In this document: positions 62,136 through 64,000 of the stretch, piece after piece | Layout of the letters: every line of letters begins with the position of its first letter | Numbering within the stretch: position 1 is the first letter of the stretch | DNA from: Thioalkalivibrio thiocyanodenitrificans ARhD 1 | GTDB taxonomy: Bacteria; Pseudomonadota; Gammaproteobacteria; Ectothiorhodospirales; Ectothiorhodospiraceae | Direction: 5' to 3' | Length of the DNA: 64,000 bases | NCBI RefSeq assembly: GCF_000378965.1 | Contig: NZ_KB900536.1 | Span: 1,371,583-1,435,582 of the forward strand | Program-made: the position numbers and the translations under genes | The notes under the pieces: generated by a model | Databases searched by the model: none | Seen by the model: the letters and a program-made list of their open reading frames with translations, nothing else | What the model was told of the DNA's origin: nothing

Positions 62136-63149
62136 TCACGGCAGCGAGCGGTCATGGCCCGTGAAATCCACCCGCCCTTCCACGGCATCTGCGATCCGGC
62201 TGCCCGCCTGCGACCGGGCCCGGGCACCATCCGGGTCACGGGGAAAATCCGGATCCATCAGTTCCAGGAAGGAACAGGCCTGCGGCGACAGGAACTTGCC
62301 CTTGCGCATCACGACACCGTAGGTGCGCCTGGGGAAATACTCGCTCAACGGGATGGCCGCCAGCTTCTCCTGCCCGGTCAGGCAGATACTCGTGACGATG
62401 GACACGCCCAGGCCCAGTTCCACGAACTTCTTGATCACCTCCCAGCCGCCGGCCTCCAGAACCACGTGATAACTCAGGCCGTGCTGATGAAACACGAGAT
62501 CCACGATCTGCCAGGTGGAAAGGTGGCGTGGCGGCAGGATCAGTCCACAGGGCGCCACCTCTTCCAGGGTCACCTTCTTCTTGCGCGCCAGGGGGTGGTC
62601 CAGCGAGGTGATCAGCATGGGCTCGTAGGTGAATATGGGGTGATAGCTCATGTCGTCGGGCACATCGATCATGGAACCCACGGCGAAATCCACCTCGCCG
62701 GCGCGCAGCATCTTCAGACCGTCGCGGCCCGTGACGTTGTGCATGTGCAGTTTCACGTTCGGATAGCGCTCGCTGAAGCGTTTTACGTAATCCGGCAGGA
62801 GATAGAGGATGGTGGATTCCCCGGCCGCCAGATCCAGCGCCCCCTGGCCGACCTCACCCAGACGCGCGGCGAACACCTCGGGCAGGTGGTCCATGCCCTC
62901 CACCAGCGGCAGGCTGGTCTCCAGCAGCACCTGACCCGCCGCGGTCAGATCGATGCGGGGGCCCCGGCGATCGAACAGGAGCACACCCAGATCCTTTTCC
63001 AGGGCCTTGATCAGCAGGGACACCGAGGGCTGGCTGACACACAGGCGCTCCGCGGCCTTGGAGATGCTGCCTGTCTGTGCCGCCTGGCAGAATGCGCGCA
63101 GCTGTCGCAGCCGGTTGGGCGTTGCGGCGAGTGAATTGTTGCGGGCCAT
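62136..63149 (-). CDS. LysR-family transcription regulator, CysB-like
   Basis: 337 residues. HTH at residues 12-70: LRQLRAFCQAAQTGSISKAAERLCVSQPSVSLLIKALEKDLGVLLFDRRG. The effector domain includes LAAGESTILYLLPDYVKRFSERYPNVKLHM and GLGVSIVTSICLTG, which resemble the CysB group. It is divergent from malate synthase across 206 bases that carry a palindrome, so it is a candidate regulator of that gene. Effector unknown. Confidence 0.88.
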   Translation of the reverse strand: MARNNSLAATPNRLRQLRAFCQAAQTGSISKAAERLCVSQPSVSLLIKALEKDLGVLLFDRRGPRIDLTAAGQVLLETSLPLVEGMDHLPEVFAARLGEVGQGALDLAAGESTILYLLPDYVKRFSERYPNVKLHMHNVTGRDGLKMLRAGEVDFAVGSMIDVPDDMSYHPIFTYEPMLITSLDHPLARKKKVTLEEVAPCGLILPPRHLSTWQIVDLVFHQHGLSYHVVLEAGGWEVIKKFVELGLGVSIVTSICLTGQEKLAAIPLSEYFPRRTYGVVMRKGKFLSPQACSFLELMDPDFPRDPDGARARSQAGSRIADAVEGRVDFTGHDRSLP

Positions 63150-63219
63150 GGACTAAACCTATAGTGAATGCCACCGGTGCCACGAAACCTCGCGGTCTCA
63201 TTGTGGAATTTAATATTCA

Positions 63220-63234
63220 TTATTTGGTTAATAA
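63220..63234. promoter_or_regulatory. Candidate LysR operator between the regulator and malate synthase
   Basis: TTATTTGGTTAATAA, an inverted repeat TTATT-N5-AATAA with the T-N11-A form of LysR boxes, in an AT-rich patch of the divergent intergenic region. A TTGACT on the minus strand nearby may be the regulator's -35. Confidence 0.45.
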
Positions 63235-63355
63235 CCTAGTCAAATACTACGCAGTTTTCTACCGTAGGGCCAGACAGACCCGGGCGGCCCGGGCGCCGAT
63301 CCCGTAAAGATCAGACCGGCCCCGGTCCCGGGACACGCCACAGGAGGAGACGACC

Positions 63356-64000
63356 ATGCCGAACTACAGCGACGCCGTCGCGTTCAACGGCCCCATCGAG
63401 GGCTTCGAGGACCTGCTCACGCCCGAGGCGGTGGAATTCCTGGTGTCGCTGCACGATCGCTTCGCCGAGCGGGTGGAAGCCCTGCTGCAGGCGCGCCGCG
63501 AGCGCCAGGCCCGCTTCGACGCAGGCGAATTGCCGGACTTCCTCCCGGAGACCCGCGAGATCCGCGAGTCCGACTGGACCGTGGCGCGCATCCCCGAGGA
63601 CCTCCTTGACCGGCGCGTGGAGATCACCGGCCCCACCGACCGCAAGATGCTGATCAACGCGCTCAACAGCGGCGCGAAATGCTTCATGGCATGCCTGGAG
63701 GATGCCCATTCCCCCACGTGGCGCAACTGTCTCGAGGGGCAGGTCAATCTGCGCGATGCGGTCAACCGCACCATCGACTTCACATCGCCGGAAGGCAAGG
63801 ACTACCGCCTCAACGACGATACCGCCGTGCTGATCGTGCGCCCCCGCGGCTGGCACCTGCCGGAAAAGCACATGGCCGTGAACGGCAAACCCATCCCGGG
63901 CGCCCTGTTCGACTTCGGCCTGTACTTCTTCCACAACGCTCGCAACCTGATCGACCGGGGCACCGGTCCCTACTTCTACCTGCCCAAGATGCAGGCGCAC
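63356..64000 (+). CDS. aceB: Malate synthase A, N-terminal 215 residues (runs off window)
   Basis: Condenses glyoxylate and acetyl-CoA to malate. AGGAGGA lies 7 bases before the ATG. The part seen has [56 protein letters not shown] and the catalytic Arg of [12 protein letters not shown]. The sequence is the A-type (about 530 residues). No isocitrate lyase is visible; it may follow outside the window. Divergent from the LysR gene. Confidence 0.96.
   Translation, partial: MPNYSDAVAFNGPIEGFEDLLTPEAVEFLVSLHDRFAERVEALLQARRERQARFDAGELPDFLPETREIRESDWTVARIPEDLLDRRVEITGPTDRKMLINALNSGAKCFMACLEDAHSPTWRNCLEGQVNLRDAVNRTIDFTSPEGKDYRLNDDTAVLIVRPRGWHLPEKHMAVNGKPIPGALFDFGLYFFHNARNLIDRGTGPYFYLPKMQAH

Overview
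The window is a 64 kb, high-GC chromosomal segment from a gammaproteobacterium. The gene set (E. coli-like AceE-AceF, PpiC, RNase T, SodB, a GlrK-QseG-GlrR trio, DUF3581, DUF2058) is gammaproteobacterial. SoxYZ, an N-acetylglutaminylglutamine-type amidotransferase and ergothioneine genes suggest a sulfur-oxidising or salt-adapted Ectothiorhodospiraceae-type organism (Thioalkalivibrio-like). The genus is inference. I saw no rRNA, tRNA, CRISPR array, phage or intact transposase.

Layout. 1-6.5 kb: pyruvate dehydrogenase genes aceE-aceF-lpdA on the minus strand, with about 0.9 kb of 96-bp REP-pair repeats between aceF and lpdA. 6.7-16.3 kb: pyrC, rnt, a GGDEF response regulator, grxD, an M48-like protein that lacks its zinc motif, an asparagine-synthase-like amidotransferase, an orphan hyuB, and sodB. 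16.7-25.6 kb: argD-argF, then phosphate and polyphosphate genes (ppk, ppx, sixA, pit, DUF47). 25.7-28.8 kb: ergothioneine genes egtD and, divergently, egtC-egtB. 29-38.7 kb: mostly envelope and small membrane proteins, ending in a ferric-reductase-like protein overlapped by a membrane-anchored cytochrome b5. 38.8-44.4 kb: a GlrR-QseG-GlrK operon, an exported acidic repeat protein, a 900-base regulatory region, and two small envelope proteins. 44.5-52.1 kb: a two-domain thioredoxin protein, a TPR protein, a Crp-like regulator, a class III nucleotide cyclase, an unknown exported protein, and SoxY-SoxZ. 52.2-64 kb: DUF2058, a VTT protein, DUF3581, a globin-coupled GGDEF-EAL protein, an MFS transporter, a MITE, a GlcG-like protein, a hydroxyacid dehydrogenase, ppiC, a VOC protein, an FHA protein, a LysR regulator, and the start of malate synthase.

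Three things stand out. (1) Next to the glrKR genes lie three TGTC-N10-GACA-type sites, a minus-strand sigma-54 promoter reading into the acidic-repeat gene, and a plus-strand sigma-54-like promoter followed about 270 bases later by a terminator with no gene between them (a candidate small RNA). (2) The cyclase and Crp-like regulator are surrounded by three copies of an unusual 15-bp palindrome, TGTG-N7-CACA. One copy lies upstream of the TPR gene, one lies between the cyclase and the divergent exported-protein gene, and one lies upstream of soxYZ. Two of these promoters are near-identical inverted copies. Together this looks like a self-contained cyclic-nucleotide regulon. (3) At least eight gene ends carry period-7 tandem repeats, six of them as facing inverted arms, often starting at the stop codon. 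The heptamer differs from locus to locus but the architecture is the same.
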